In this document: positions 36,906-45,603 of the stretch, piece after piece | Numbering within the stretch: position 1 is the first letter of the stretch | Layout of the letters: every line of letters begins with the position of its first letter | NCBI RefSeq assembly: GCF_000518265.1 | Contig: NZ_JADG01000009.1 | Coordinates: 1-64,000, forward strand | Origin: Actinomadura oligospora ATCC 43269 | GTDB taxonomy: Bacteria > Actinomycetota > Actinomycetes > Streptosporangiales > Streptosporangiaceae | DNA length: 64,000 nucleotides | Direction of reading: 5' to 3' | Translations under genes and position numbers: made by a program | Notes under the pieces: generated by a model | What the model was told of the DNA's origin: nothing | Seen by the model: the letters and a program-made list of their open reading frames with translations, nothing else | Database searches by the model: none

Positions 36906-36961
36906 CTGATGATGATCCGTTCCCTTAAACGCCGCCGGCGTGGGAAAGGGCGGAACCTCCA

Positions 36962-36994
36962 GGGCCCCGGGACCAGGGCAGGCTCCCGGGGCCC
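36962..36994. terminator. Terminator closing the DUF7873 / tRNA-like locus
   Basis: GGGCCCCGGGA and TCCCGGGGCCC form a perfect 11-bp stem with an 11-nt loop, 57 nt after element B and before the ROK gene. It delimits the RNA locus at its 3' side. Confidence 0.7.
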
Positions 36995-37122
36995 GCCGCC
37001 GTTCCCGGCCTCGTCTCCCGGCCGGCCTGGAGGTGACTTATGACAATCATGGGGCGTAAGTCTGGCGATGAAAGTGGTAACAAAGTGTGGGATCATCGGA
37101 AGATGATCCGGGGGGTTGCGAG

Positions 37123-38289
37123 TTGACGACGGAGACTGCCGGTGCCGGGGCGTTGCTGGCGATCCTGCGCGACGGCCGGGCCCGGACCCGCACCGAGCTG
37201 GGCAAGCTGACCGGCCTGGCCAGGTCCACCGTGTCCCAGCGGCTGGACGCCCTTCTCAACGCGCGTTGGATCGTGCCCTCGGGCGAGTCGGTGTCCTCGG
37301 GAGGCCGTCCCGCGGTCGCCTTCGCCTTCAACCGGGGCGCGCGGGTCGTGCTGACCGCCGATCTCGGCGCGCTGCACGCTCGGGCCGCGGTCACCGACCT
37401 GGGTGCGGGCATCCTGGCCGAGCGGCGCGAGGAGATCGCCATCGCGGACGGACCGGAGAAGGTCCTCGGCTGGCTGGTCGACACCTTCGGCGAGCTGCTC
37501 GGGGAGACCGGCCGCTCCATGGAGGACGTGAGCGGCGTCGGCGTCGGACTGCCCGGGCCGGTGTCCCACGAGACCGGGCGGCCGGTCAATCCGCCGATCA
37601 TGCCCGGGTGGGACGGCTTCGACGTCCCCGGGTGGCTCGGCGAGCGCCTCGGCGGCCCCGTGCTGGTCGACAACGACGTCAACATCATGGCGCTGGGCGA
37701 GCACTGGTCGACCGGCCGCGAGGTCGAGCACATGATCTTCGTGAAGCTCGGCACCGGCATCGGTTCGGGCATCATCAGCGGGCACCGTCTGCATCGCGGG
37801 GCGCAGGGCGCCGCGGGCGACATCGGGCACATCGCCATCGGCGGTGAGGCGGTCGACGCGGTCTGCCGCTGCGGCAACACGGGGTGCCTGGAGGCCGTCG
37901 CGGGCGGCGACGCCCTCGCCACGCGGCTTCGGGAGTCCGGGCTCGACGCGGGCAACGCGTGGGACGTCGTCCGGCTCGTCCGCGCCGGGGATCTGTCCGC
38001 GCTCACGGTCGTCCGGCAGGCGGGGCGCGAGGTGGGTGAGGTGCTCGCGTCCCTGGCCAACTTCTTCAACCCGGGCGTCATCGTCATCGGCGGTGAGCTG
38101 GCGGACGCCGGTGAGCAGCTCCTGGCCGGTGTCCGCGAGCGGGTCTACAGCCGTTCGCTCCCGCTGGCGACCGCGAATCTCCAGATCCGTGTCTCCAAGC
38201 TCGGCGAGAGCGTCGGTGTCATCGGCGCCGCGGTCCTGGTCATCGAGGAGACCCTTGCGCCGGACGCCGTGGACCGCTCGCTCGCCTAG
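37123..38289 (+). CDS. ROK-family transcriptional regulator
   Basis: A 388-residue protein. I place the start at TTG 37123 (LTTETAGAGALLAIL), since the longer frame to 37087 lacks a site. Residues ~5-65 are the winged helix (TELGKLTGLARSTVSQRLDALL). The ROK sugar-kinase-like part follows: ADLGALHARAAVTDLG, GVGVGLPGPVSHETG, LVDNDVNIMALGEHW, FVKLGTGIGSGII, and the zinc motif CRCGNTGCLEAVAGG. This is a typical NagC/Xyl-type repressor that binds a sugar or sugar phosphate. It is convergent with the isomerase gene and near a sugar ABC operon, so it probably controls them. A palindromic terminator separates it from the isomerase. Confidence 0.88.
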   Translation: MTTETAGAGALLAILRDGRARTRTELGKLTGLARSTVSQRLDALLNARWIVPSGESVSSGGRPAVAFAFNRGARVVLTADLGALHARAAVTDLGAGILAERREEIAIADGPEKVLGWLVDTFGELLGETGRSMEDVSGVGVGLPGPVSHETGRPVNPPIMPGWDGFDVPGWLGERLGGPVLVDNDVNIMALGEHWSTGREVEHMIFVKLGTGIGSGIISGHRLHRGAQGAAGDIGHIAIGGEAVDAVCRCGNTGCLEAVAGGDALATRLRESGLDAGNAWDVVRLVRAGDLSALTVVRQAGREVGEVLASLANFFNPGVIVIGGELADAGEQLLAGVRERVYSRSLPLATANLQIRVSKLGESVGVIGAAVLVIEETLAPDAVDRSLA

Positions 38290-38436
38290 CCAGCGCCCCG
38301 TTCCGGTGGGGCGCACCGCTGAAGAGCCAGACTTCGTGTCCCCTTAGACCCTGCGAGAACATCTCGCACGTCGTTGCCGAGACCGTCAGGCCAGGTGACT
38401 CGGCCTCGGTGTAGGAATCCCCGAAATCGCAACGAG

Positions 38437-38456
38437 CCCCCGGAGATCTCCGGGGG
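38437..38456. terminator. Bidirectional terminator between ROK regulator and isomerase
   Basis: A perfect 20-nt palindrome of CCCCCGGAGA and its complement, followed by TTCTCTT on the plus strand and preceded by GCAACGAG. It sits between the convergent gene ends at 38289 and 38469. Confidence 0.7.
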
Positions 38457-38468
38457 TTCTCTTCGCGG

Positions 38469-39479
38469 TCAGGTTTCGCGGGCGAACGCTGAGTCGAAGG
38501 AGGACGAGGGCGGGCGGAGGCGGTCGAGGTCTCGGGCGAACCGCAGGGCCTCCGGTGCGCCGAGAAGGCGGTCCATGCCCGCGTCCTCCCACTCGATCGA
38601 TATCGGGCCGTCGTAGCCGATGGTGTTGAGCGCGCGGAAGCAGTCCTCCCAGGGGACGTCGCCGCGGCCGGTGGACACGAAGTCCCAGGCGCGACGCGGG
38701 TCGCCCCACGGCAGGTGGGACGACAGCCGGCCGCGTCGTCCGTCGCTCGGTCTGACCTTGGTGTCCTTGCAGTCAACGTGGTAGATCCGGTCGGCGAACT
38801 CCAGGATGAAGTCCGCCGGGTCGACGTCCTGCCAGACCATGTGCGAGGGATCCCAGTTCAGGCCGAAGCCCGGCCGCCGGTCGACGGCCGCGAGGGTTCG
38901 CCCGGTGGTCCAGAAGTCGTAGGCGATCTCGCTCGGATGGACCTCGAGGGCGAACCGCACGCCTTCGGCGTCGAAGACGTCCACGATGGGGTTCCACCGC
39001 TCGCCGAACTCGGCGTAGCCGCGTTCGATCGTGCTCTCCGGGACCGGGGGGAACATCGCGACGGTGTGCCAGATCGGTGAGCCGGTGAACCCGACGACCG
39101 TGTCGACGCCGAGTGCCGCGGCGGCCCGGGCGGTGTCCCGCATCTCCTGCGCGGCCCGCGTCCTGACGCCTTCGGGGTCGCCGCCCTGCCAGACGCGGGC
39201 GGGCAGGATGGCCTGGTGGCGTTCGTCGATCGGGTGGTCGCAGACGGCCTGGCCGACGAGGTGGTTGGAGATCGCCCACACGCCCAGCCCATGCCGCTCG
39301 AGGATCTTGCGGCGTCCGTCCACGTAGCCGGGTTCGGACAGGGCCCGGTCGACTTCGAAGTGGTCGCCCCAGCAGGCGATCTCCAGCCCGTCGTATCCCC
39401 ACTCGGACGCGAGGCGACAGACCTCCTCGAACGACAGGTCCGCCCACTGGCCGGTGAACAGGGTGATGGGTCGGGGCAT
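38469..39479 (-). CDS. Sugar phosphate isomerase/epimerase (AP-endonuclease-2-like TIM barrel)
   Basis: A 336-residue protein from ATG 39479 (TGGAGCG upstream). It starts [41 protein letters not shown], the normal N-terminus of the xylose-isomerase-like TIM-barrel superfamily. Metal-site residues appear in [12 protein letters not shown] (Glu), [12 protein letters not shown] (Asp/His), [10 protein letters not shown] (His/Asp) and [20 protein letters not shown] (Glu). Relatives act on inositol- or sugar-derived keto compounds (IolE/IolH or epimerase type). Transcription diverges from the ABC transporter genes, with a promoter at 39529-39557. The window shows no kinase, so the full pathway is not here. 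Confidence 0.82.
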   Translation of the reverse strand: MPRPITLFTGQWADLSFEEVCRLASEWGYDGLEIACWGDHFEVDRALSEPGYVDGRRKILERHGLGVWAISNHLVGQAVCDHPIDERHQAILPARVWQGGDPEGVRTRAAQEMRDTARAAAALGVDTVVGFTGSPIWHTVAMFPPVPESTIERGYAEFGERWNPIVDVFDAEGVRFALEVHPSEIAYDFWTTGRTLAAVDRRPGFGLNWDPSHMVWQDVDPADFILEFADRIYHVDCKDTKVRPSDGRRGRLSSHLPWGDPRRAWDFVSTGRGDVPWEDCFRALNTIGYDGPISIEWEDAGMDRLLGAPEALRFARDLDRLRPPSSSFDSAFARET

Positions 39480-39528
39480 GCTGTTCGCTCCAGGGGCGAG
39501 TGGACCGGGACGGGGTGGGTTTTGGGGG

Positions 39529-39557
39529 ATGGTAAATCGACTTATGACGAAGGTCAA
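39529..39557 (-). promoter_or_regulatory. Promoter for the isomerase gene
   Basis: Read on the minus strand: -35 TTGACC (39557-39552), 17-nt spacer, -10 TACCAT (39534-39529). Start codon 50 nt downstream. Good match to the HrdB-type consensus in spacing and hexamers. Confidence 0.55.
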
Positions 39558-39879
39558 GCAAAAGTCCGGACGAGACTCTCGCAATTAAGGTCTTGACGCT
39601 CATATAGGGGCATGTCACGGTGGCGGAGACCCCACCCGCCCGAGCGCGCCCCCGCCGGGACGTCGGGCCGTCCGGCACTCGCCGATCGCGTGGGCGCACT
39701 TATGATTTTCCACGTCGTAACTAGGCGCAGCATCGACGATGACGGCCCGCGAGCCGCCCGATCCCTTCCCGTTCTCGCGTGTCGATGCCCTCACAAGAGG
39801 GCCACTACCAGCCACAACCGCTCCCCCGCCCCTGTTCATGACCGCTCTCGGCTTACGCCGAGTAACATACATATTTCCG

Positions 39880-39908
39880 TTGACAGTCATCGCAATTATC
39901 TCTAGGCT
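39880..39908 (+). promoter_or_regulatory. Promoter for the sugar ABC operon, probably leaderless
   Basis: -35 TTGACA (39880-39885), 17-nt spacer, -10 TAGGCT (39903-39908). The ATG at 39917 is only 8 nt past the -10, so transcription should start at or next to the start codon. No ribosome binding site precedes the ATG, which supports a leaderless mRNA. Confidence 0.6.
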
Positions 39909-39916
39909 CACCGGGC

Positions 39917-41434
39917 ATGCAGGACGAACTGGATCCTCTGCTCGTCATGAGGGGCATCGTCAAGGAGTTTCCGGGAGTCCGGGCGCTCGACGGCGTCGAC
40001 CTCGAAGTGGTCCCCGGCGAAGTTCACTGCCTGCTCGGCCAGAACGGCGCCGGCAAGTCCACCCTGATCAAGACCCTCGCGGGCGTGCATCAGCCGGATG
40101 AGGGGACGATCTCGTTCGGCGGCGCGGAGATCCGCTCCGCGCATCCCACGGCGGCGATCGGCGCCGGGATCGCGACCATGTACCAGGAGCTCGACCTCGT
40201 CGAGGGCCTGAGCGTCGCGGACAACATCTTCCTCGGGCACGAGAGGGCGCGGTTCGGTTTCACCCGGAGGAGGGACGCGCATCGCGCCGCGACCGAGCTG
40301 CTCGGCGGGCTGGGGCACGGCGAGATCCATCCCGGCGCCGAGGTCGGGAGGCTCCCGCCCGCGGGACGCCAGGTCGTCTCCATGGCGCGGGCCCTTTCGC
40401 GTCAGGCGCGCCTGATCGTCATGGACGAGCCGTCCGCCGCGCTGGCCCACGACGAGGTCGACAATCTCTTCCGCGTCATCGGGGAGCTCACGGCGAAGGG
40501 CGTCGCCGTCGTCTACATCTCGCACCGGCTGGAGGAGATCCGCCGTGTCGGGGACCGGATCACGGTGCTGAAGGACGGCCGGACCGTCGGCGCGAACCTC
40601 GACGCACGGACGACACCGACGTCCGAGCTGGTCGCGCTGATGACCGGCCGGGAGGTCGACGACGTGTTCCCCGATCGTCCGTCGGCGGGTTCTCATGACG
40701 CGGAGCCGGTGCGGCTCAGCGTCCAGGGGTTGTCGGACCGGGACCACTTCCGGGACGTCTCGTTCGAGGTGCGCGCCGGGGAGATCGTGGGGCTGGCCGG
40801 ACTGGTCGGGTCGGGCCGGTCGGAGGTTCTGGAGGCGGTGTTCGGCGCCCGGTCCGCGGCCGGACGGGTCGAGGTCGACGGCGTCGTCCTGCGTGGTGGT
40901 CCTCCCCGTGCCGTCAGGCTCGGCGTGGGCTTCGCCCCTGAGGAGCGCAAGGCCCAGGCGCTGCTGCTGGACCAGTCCGTCACCGCCAACATCACACTCG
41001 GCGCGTTGCCCCGCTACAGCCGTTTCGGCTGGCTCGACCGGTCGCGTGAGGCGCGCGACGCCCGGAGGCGGATCGCCGATCTGGATCTGCGGCCTGCCGA
41101 TCCCCAACGTCCGATCCGCACCCTTTCGGGCGGCAACCAGCAGAAGGCGGTCATCGCCCGGTGGCTGCTCGACGACGGGTTGAGGCTGCTTCTCCTGGAC
41201 GAGCCGACCCGGGGTGTGGACATCGGCGCGCGGGCCGAGCTGTACACGGTCGTCCGTCGGCTCGCCGACAGCGGCGTCGCCGTCCTTCTGGTGTCGAGCG
41301 AGGTACCGGAGGTTCTGGGCCTGGCCGACCGGGTGCTGGTGATGCGCGAGGGACGGGTCGTCCACGCCGCGCCCGCCCGTGACCTGAGCGAGCACCAGGT
41401 GATTGACATGATCATGGAAGGAAGCGCGCTGTGA
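39917..41434 (+). CDS. Ribose-type sugar ABC transporter, double ATPase
   Basis: A 505-residue protein from ATG 39917. It has two fused ABC cassettes, as in RbsA/MglA/XylG. First cassette: Walker A GQNGAGKST, degenerate signature LPPAGRQVVSMARAL, Walker B LIVMDEPSAAL. Second cassette: degenerate Walker A region (GLVGSGRSE), signature LSGGNQQKAVIARWL, Walker B LLLLDEPTRGVDIGA. Only the first site is expected to have a full Walker A, which is the rule in this family. It energises import of a pentose, inositol or similar sugar. The stop overlaps the permease start by 4 nt. Confidence 0.9.
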   Translation: MQDELDPLLVMRGIVKEFPGVRALDGVDLEVVPGEVHCLLGQNGAGKSTLIKTLAGVHQPDEGTISFGGAEIRSAHPTAAIGAGIATMYQELDLVEGLSVADNIFLGHERARFGFTRRRDAHRAATELLGGLGHGEIHPGAEVGRLPPAGRQVVSMARALSRQARLIVMDEPSAALAHDEVDNLFRVIGELTAKGVAVVYISHRLEEIRRVGDRITVLKDGRTVGANLDARTTPTSELVALMTGREVDDVFPDRPSAGSHDAEPVRLSVQGLSDRDHFRDVSFEVRAGEIVGLAGLVGSGRSEVLEAVFGARSAAGRVEVDGVVLRGGPPRAVRLGVGFAPEERKAQALLLDQSVTANITLGALPRYSRFGWLDRSREARDARRRIADLDLRPADPQRPIRTLSGGNQQKAVIARWLLDDGLRLLLLDEPTRGVDIGARAELYTVVRRLADSGVAVLLVSSEVPEVLGLADRVLVMREGRVVHAAPARDLSEHQVIDMIMEGSAL

Positions 41435-42411
41435 CCGGCATGCTCACCGTCGACAAGCCCTCCGTCTCGCGGCCGTCCGCCCTGGTGTCCGGGCGGCGCC
41501 ATCTCGGCCTGGTCGCGGCGCTCGTGCTGCTCGCGGTCGTCGGCGTCGCGACGAAGGCCGACACGTTCGCGACGACGTCGAACATCATCGGGATCCTGGC
41601 CCTGGCCTCGACGATCGGCGTCATCACCGTCGGGATGACCTTCGTCATCATCGGCGGCGGCATCGACCTGTCGGTCGGGTCGGTGATGGCGCTCGCGTCG
41701 GTGTGGGCGACGACGGTCGCCACGCAGGAGTACGGGCCGTGGGTGATGTGCCTGTGCGCGATCCTGGTCGGCACGATCTCCGGGGCGGTCTCGGGGCTGC
41801 TGATCGCGTACGGCCGGATGGTCCCGTTCATCGCGACCCTCGCGATGATGGTCGCCGCCAGCGGCCTCGCGCAGCGGCTGTCGGACCGGCGCACCCAGCT
41901 GGTGAAGCCTGGGAACTCCGCCATCGTCGACCTGTCGTCGCAGCGTTTCCTGGGCCTGCCACTGCTGGTCTACATCTTCGCCGCGGTCGTCGCGGCGGGC
42001 TGGATCCTCCTCAACCGGACGACGTTCGGCCGCCGCACGTTCGCCGTCGGCGGCAATCCCGAGGCGGCGCGCCTGGCCGGCATCGACGTGCGGCGCCACA
42101 CGGTGATGCTGTACGCGCTGTCCGGGCTGTGCTGCGGCATCGCCGCGATCATCATCATGGCCCGCACGACCACCGGCTCGTCCACCCACGGCAGCCTGTA
42201 CGAGCTGGACGCCATCGCGGCGGTCATCATCGGCGGCACACTGCTGTCCGGGGGCAAGGGCACCATCGTGGGCAGCATCCTCGGCCTCCTGGTCTTCACG
42301 GTCATCACGAACCTGTTCATCCTCAACGGCCTGGACACCAGCGACCAGCTCATCGCCAAGGGCCTCATCATCGTCGCGGCCGTCCTGCTCCAACAGCGTT
42401 CCAACAGGTAG
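41431..42411 (+). CDS. Ribose-type sugar ABC transporter, permease
   Basis: A 326-residue integral membrane protein from GTG 41431, overlapping the ATPase gene. Eight or more hydrophobic segments, with the family markers IGVITVGMTFVIIGGGIDLSVGS near residue 60, GRMVPFIATLAMM, FAVGGNPEAARLAGIDV (cytoplasmic loop that contacts the ATPase) and GGTLLSGGKGTIVGSILG near 265. This is the RbsC/BPD_transp_2 architecture. Works with 39917-41434 and 42481-43548. Confidence 0.9.
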   Translation: MTGMLTVDKPSVSRPSALVSGRRHLGLVAALVLLAVVGVATKADTFATTSNIIGILALASTIGVITVGMTFVIIGGGIDLSVGSVMALASVWATTVATQEYGPWVMCLCAILVGTISGAVSGLLIAYGRMVPFIATLAMMVAASGLAQRLSDRRTQLVKPGNSAIVDLSSQRFLGLPLLVYIFAAVVAAGWILLNRTTFGRRTFAVGGNPEAARLAGIDVRRHTVMLYALSGLCCGIAAIIIMARTTTGSSTHGSLYELDAIAAVIIGGTLLSGGKGTIVGSILGLLVFTVITNLFILNGLDTSDQLIAKGLIIVAAVLLQQRSNR

Positions 42412-42480
42412 ACCGGCCCGCCTCCGGGCCGATCGGATCGCTTCCTTCCCCTCCGGGATTCCCCCCAAGGAGTACGACCC

Positions 42481-43548
42481 ATGTTCAAGAAAACCGACGT
42501 GCCCGTATCGGCGAGGCGGGGCTTCCTGATCGGCGGCGCGCTCACCGGCGCCGGTCTGCTGGCCGCCTGCACGAGCAACAGCGAAGGCGGTGACGCGTCC
42601 GCGTCGCAGGTCGCCCTGGTGGGCGGCGGCGACAACGACAAGCCGGGCGCGAAGGTCACCATCGGCTTCTCCGCGCCGGCGGCCGACCACGGCTGGATCG
42701 CCGCGATCGCCAAGAACGCCCAGGCGGCCGCCAAGAAGTACTCGGACGTCACCTACAAGCCGGTCGAGCCGACCAACGACGTCAACCAGCAGATCTCGGC
42801 GATCGAGTCGCTGATCCAGCAGAAGGTCGGCGCGCTGGTCATCCTGCCCAACGACGGCAACCAGCTGAACCAGGTCGCGCGCAAGGCGATGGACGCCGGC
42901 ATCCCCGTCCTCAACCTCGACCGCGCCTTCCCCGACAAGCTCTCGTACCGGACGTGGATCGGGGGCGACAACTACGGCATGGGCGTCGCCGCGGGCACCT
43001 ACGTCGGCAGGAAGCTGAAGGAGAAGGGCGTCGCGAACCCGGTGATCGTGGAGATCCAGGGCATCGCGACACTCCCGCTCACCCAGGACCGCAGCAGGGG
43101 CTTCGCCGACGCCCTCAAGACCTTCGGGTTCTCCGTCACGGCCAGGCAGGACGCGGCCTTCACCGTCGAGTCCGGCACCAAGGTCGCCGCCAACCTGCTC
43201 CAGGCGCACAAGAAGATCGACGCGCTGTGGAACCAGGACGACGACCAGGGGGTCGGTGTCCTCGCCGCCGTCAAGGAGGCCGGACGGAGCGAGTTCTTCA
43301 TGGTCGGCGGCGCGGGTTCGGCCAACGCGATGCGCACCATCAAGGCCGGCGGCACGCCGCTCGAGGCGACCGTCACCTACAGCCCGACGATGGCGTCCTC
43401 GGCCGTCAAGCTCGCCCGTCTCATCGCCCAGGGCAAGGGGATGGCCGACCTGGTGGAGCAGCAGGTCCCCCAGTCGATCACCCTGGCGTCCGAGACGATC
43501 ACGAAGGCGAACGTCGACAAGTACATGCCGCTCGGCTTCGAGTCCTGA
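42481..43548 (+). CDS. Ribose-type sugar ABC transporter, substrate-binding lipoprotein
   Basis: A 355-residue protein from ATG 42481 (AAGGAG upstream). The N-terminus carries SARRGFLIGGALTGAGLLAAC, a twin-arginine-like and lipobox signal (Cys near residue 30), so it may be a Tat-exported lipoprotein. The mature part is a type-1 periplasmic fold: VTIGFSAPAADHGWIAAIAKN, IESLIQQKVGALVILPNDGNQ, IPVLNLDRAF, GIATLPLTQDRSRGFADAL, and DALWNQDDDQGVGVLAAVKEAG. The pattern fits sugar or polyol binding (RbsB/IatA type). It lies 70 nt after the permease gene and 10 nt before the oxidoreductase. Confidence 0.88.
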   Translation: MFKKTDVPVSARRGFLIGGALTGAGLLAACTSNSEGGDASASQVALVGGGDNDKPGAKVTIGFSAPAADHGWIAAIAKNAQAAAKKYSDVTYKPVEPTNDVNQQISAIESLIQQKVGALVILPNDGNQLNQVARKAMDAGIPVLNLDRAFPDKLSYRTWIGGDNYGMGVAAGTYVGRKLKEKGVANPVIVEIQGIATLPLTQDRSRGFADALKTFGFSVTARQDAAFTVESGTKVAANLLQAHKKIDALWNQDDDQGVGVLAAVKEAGRSEFFMVGGAGSANAMRTIKAGGTPLEATVTYSPTMASSAVKLARLIAQGKGMADLVEQQVPQSITLASETITKANVDKYMPLGFES

Positions 43549-43558
43549 AAGGGGACCC

Positions 43559-44713
43559 ATGGTGACGGACAGCAGGCCCACACTCGGGGTGGGCATGATC
43601 GGGCACGCGTTCATGGGCCGTGCGCACTCCCAGGCGTGGCGCGGTGTGAGCGCGTTCTTCGATCTGCCCGTGCGGCCTGTCATGGCCGCCCTCTCCGGCA
43701 GGTCGCGCGAGCGGGCCACCGCCGCCGCGGCCACGCTGGGCTGGGCGGCCGCCGAAACCGACTGGAAGGAACTGCTCAAGCGCGACGACGTCCAGATCGT
43801 CGACATCTGCACCCCCGGCGACACCCACGCCGAGATCGCCATCGCCGCCCTGGCCGCCGGCAAGCACGTCCTGTGCGAGAAGCCCCTGGCGAACTCGGTG
43901 GCCGAGGCGGAAGCGATGGCGGACGCGGCACGGGCCGCCGCCGAACACGGGGTCCGCAGCATGGTCGGGTTCAACTACCGCCGGGTCCCCGCCGTGACGC
44001 TCGCCCGCGACCTGGTCGCGCAAGGCCGCCTCGGGGAGATCCGCCATGTTCGGGCCCGGCACCTCCAGGACTGGCTCGTCGACCCGGAGCATCCCCTGGA
44101 GTGGCGGATGCGGAGGGACAGAGCCGGGTCGGGCGCCCTCGGTGACCTCGGCGCCCACATCATCGACGCCACCCAGTTCGTCACCGGGCGGAAGATCACC
44201 GGAGTGAGCGGCCTGAGCACCACCTTCATCTCCGACCGTCCGCTCCCCGACCGCTCCGGCACCGGCCGGGTCACCGTCGACGACGCCGCTCTGTTCACCG
44301 CCCGGCTCGAGAACGGCGCCCTCGCGAGCTTCGAGGCCACCCGCTTCGCCACCGGCAGCAAGAACGCCCTGCAACTGGAGGTCAACGGTTCCCTCGGCAG
44401 CGTCAGATTCGACTTCGAGGCGATGAACGAACTCTGGTTCCACGACGGGACCCTGCCCGCCGAGGAAGCGGGCTTCCGCCGCATCCTCGTCACCGAGCCG
44501 GGCCACCCCTACACCGGTGCCTGGTGGCCGCCGGGTCACGGCCTCGGCTACGAGCACTCCTTCACCCACCAGGCGAACGACCTGCTCACCGCCATCGCCA
44601 CCGACCACGAACCCTCGCCGTCCTTCGCCGACGGGCTCAACGTCCAGCGCGTCCTCGCCGCTGTGGAACACAGCGCGGCCCACGAGTCCCGGTGGACTCC
44701 GATCGGCTCCTGA
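43559..44713 (+). CDS. Gfo/Idh/MocA-family oxidoreductase
   Basis: A 384-residue enzyme from ATG 43559 (AAAGGGG upstream). It has a Rossmann NAD(P) site in degenerate form, GVGMIGHAFMGRAHSQAW. It continues with IVDICTPGDTHAEIAIAALAAGKHVLCEKPLANSVAEAE, where EKP carries the conserved catalytic Lys, then MVGFNYRRVPAV and SGALGDLGAHIIDATQFVTG, where the GxHxxD motif supplies the catalytic His/Asp. This family oxidises or reduces sugars, inositols and related compounds. Being last in the transport operon, it probably acts on the imported compound, followed by the isomerase 38469-39479. Confidence 0.88.
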   Translation: MVTDSRPTLGVGMIGHAFMGRAHSQAWRGVSAFFDLPVRPVMAALSGRSRERATAAAATLGWAAAETDWKELLKRDDVQIVDICTPGDTHAEIAIAALAAGKHVLCEKPLANSVAEAEAMADAARAAAEHGVRSMVGFNYRRVPAVTLARDLVAQGRLGEIRHVRARHLQDWLVDPEHPLEWRMRRDRAGSGALGDLGAHIIDATQFVTGRKITGVSGLSTTFISDRPLPDRSGTGRVTVDDAALFTARLENGALASFEATRFATGSKNALQLEVNGSLGSVRFDFEAMNELWFHDGTLPAEEAGFRRILVTEPGHPYTGAWWPPGHGLGYEHSFTHQANDLLTAIATDHEPSPSFADGLNVQRVLAAVEHSAAHESRWTPIGS

Positions 44714-44777
44714 ATCCCTCACCCGCTCGCCGTTCCCCACGCCCGGTCGCCGTCCGCTTCCGGGCGGCGAAAATCAC

Positions 44778-44806
44778 TGGAACGTTCAAGCAACGCGTCC
44801 TAGGCT
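44778..44806 (+). promoter_or_regulatory. Promoter for the ABC-2 exporter operon, possibly leaderless
   Basis: -35-like TGGAAC (44778-44783), 17-nt spacer, -10 TAGGCT (44801-44806), then GTG at 44815. Same -10 hexamer and spacing to the start codon as at 39903, again with no ribosome binding site. Confidence 0.5.
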
Positions 44807-44814
44807 CCTGGTAA

Positions 44815-45603
44815 GTGGGCGTCATTCCGTGGGCCTCCTGGTACGCACTGCGACGATATTCCGCCTATCCGCTCGGCTCGATGGCCGAGGCCGTCACGAA
44901 CTCCTTCTTCGGCGTCGTCCGCGCCGCGATCCTGCTCGCGCTCTGGCACGCCCGTCCCGGGCTCGGCGGCTACGACGCGACCGACGCGGTGACCTTCTCC
45001 TTCCTCACCCAGTCCCTGATCGGGCCGGTGCAGATCTTCGGCGGCATGGAGCTGGCCCAGCGCATCCGGTCCGGGGACGTGGCGATCGACCTGCACCGTC
45101 CGGTGGACCTGCAGGCGTGGTGGCTCGCCGACGACGTCGGCCGCGCGATGTCGACGCTGGTGCTGCGCGGCCTGCCGCCGATGGTCGTGGGGGCTCTGCT
45201 GTTCACGGTGCGACTGCCGGACCCGGGTGAGGCCGCCGCGTTCGCGGTGTCGGTCGGGCTGGCCGTCCTGCTGAGCTTCGCGCTGCGGTACCTGGTCACC
45301 CTCGCGATGTTCTGGCTGCACGACGAGCGCGGCGTCCAGGCCGTGACGCTGGTGCTGTCGCTGTTCTTCTCCGGGATGATCATCCCGCTCGTCGCCTTCC
45401 CCGAGACGCTCGGGGACGTCGCGCGGGCGCTGCCGTGGTCCGGGCTGATCCAGGTGCCCGCCGACGTGTTCCTCGGCCACCGCACCGGCGGCGCGCTGCT
45501 GTCGGGGCTGGCGTTCCAGGCCGCCTGGGCCGCCGGGCTGCTCGTGGCCGGACGGCTCCTGACCCGCGCCGCGACGCGCAGGCTGGAGGCCCAGGGTGGT
45601 TAG
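44815..45603 (+). CDS. ABC-2 type exporter permease (subunit 1)
   Basis: A 262-residue membrane protein from GTG 44815. Six hydrophobic segments can be drawn (near residues 20-45, 55-75, 108-130, 140-165, 178-200, 230-255). The sequence VNSFFGVVRAAILLALW at the start and SGDVAIDLHRPVDLQAWWLADDVGRA match actinobacterial ABC-2 permeases of the DUF990/ABC2_membrane_6 group, which come as two different permeases plus an ATPase. The end overlaps the next gene by 8 nt. Cargo unknown. Confidence 0.82.
   Translation: MGVIPWASWYALRRYSAYPLGSMAEAVTNSFFGVVRAAILLALWHARPGLGGYDATDAVTFSFLTQSLIGPVQIFGGMELAQRIRSGDVAIDLHRPVDLQAWWLADDVGRAMSTLVLRGLPPMVVGALLFTVRLPDPGEAAAFAVSVGLAVLLSFALRYLVTLAMFWLHDERGVQAVTLVLSLFFSGMIIPLVAFPETLGDVARALPWSGLIQVPADVFLGHRTGGALLSGLAFQAAWAAGLLVAGRLLTRAATRRLEAQGG

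Noticed and set aside
41014..43974. Minus-strand open frame of 986 codons
   Set aside because: Antisense to the sugar ABC permease and binding-protein genes; no domain recognisable.
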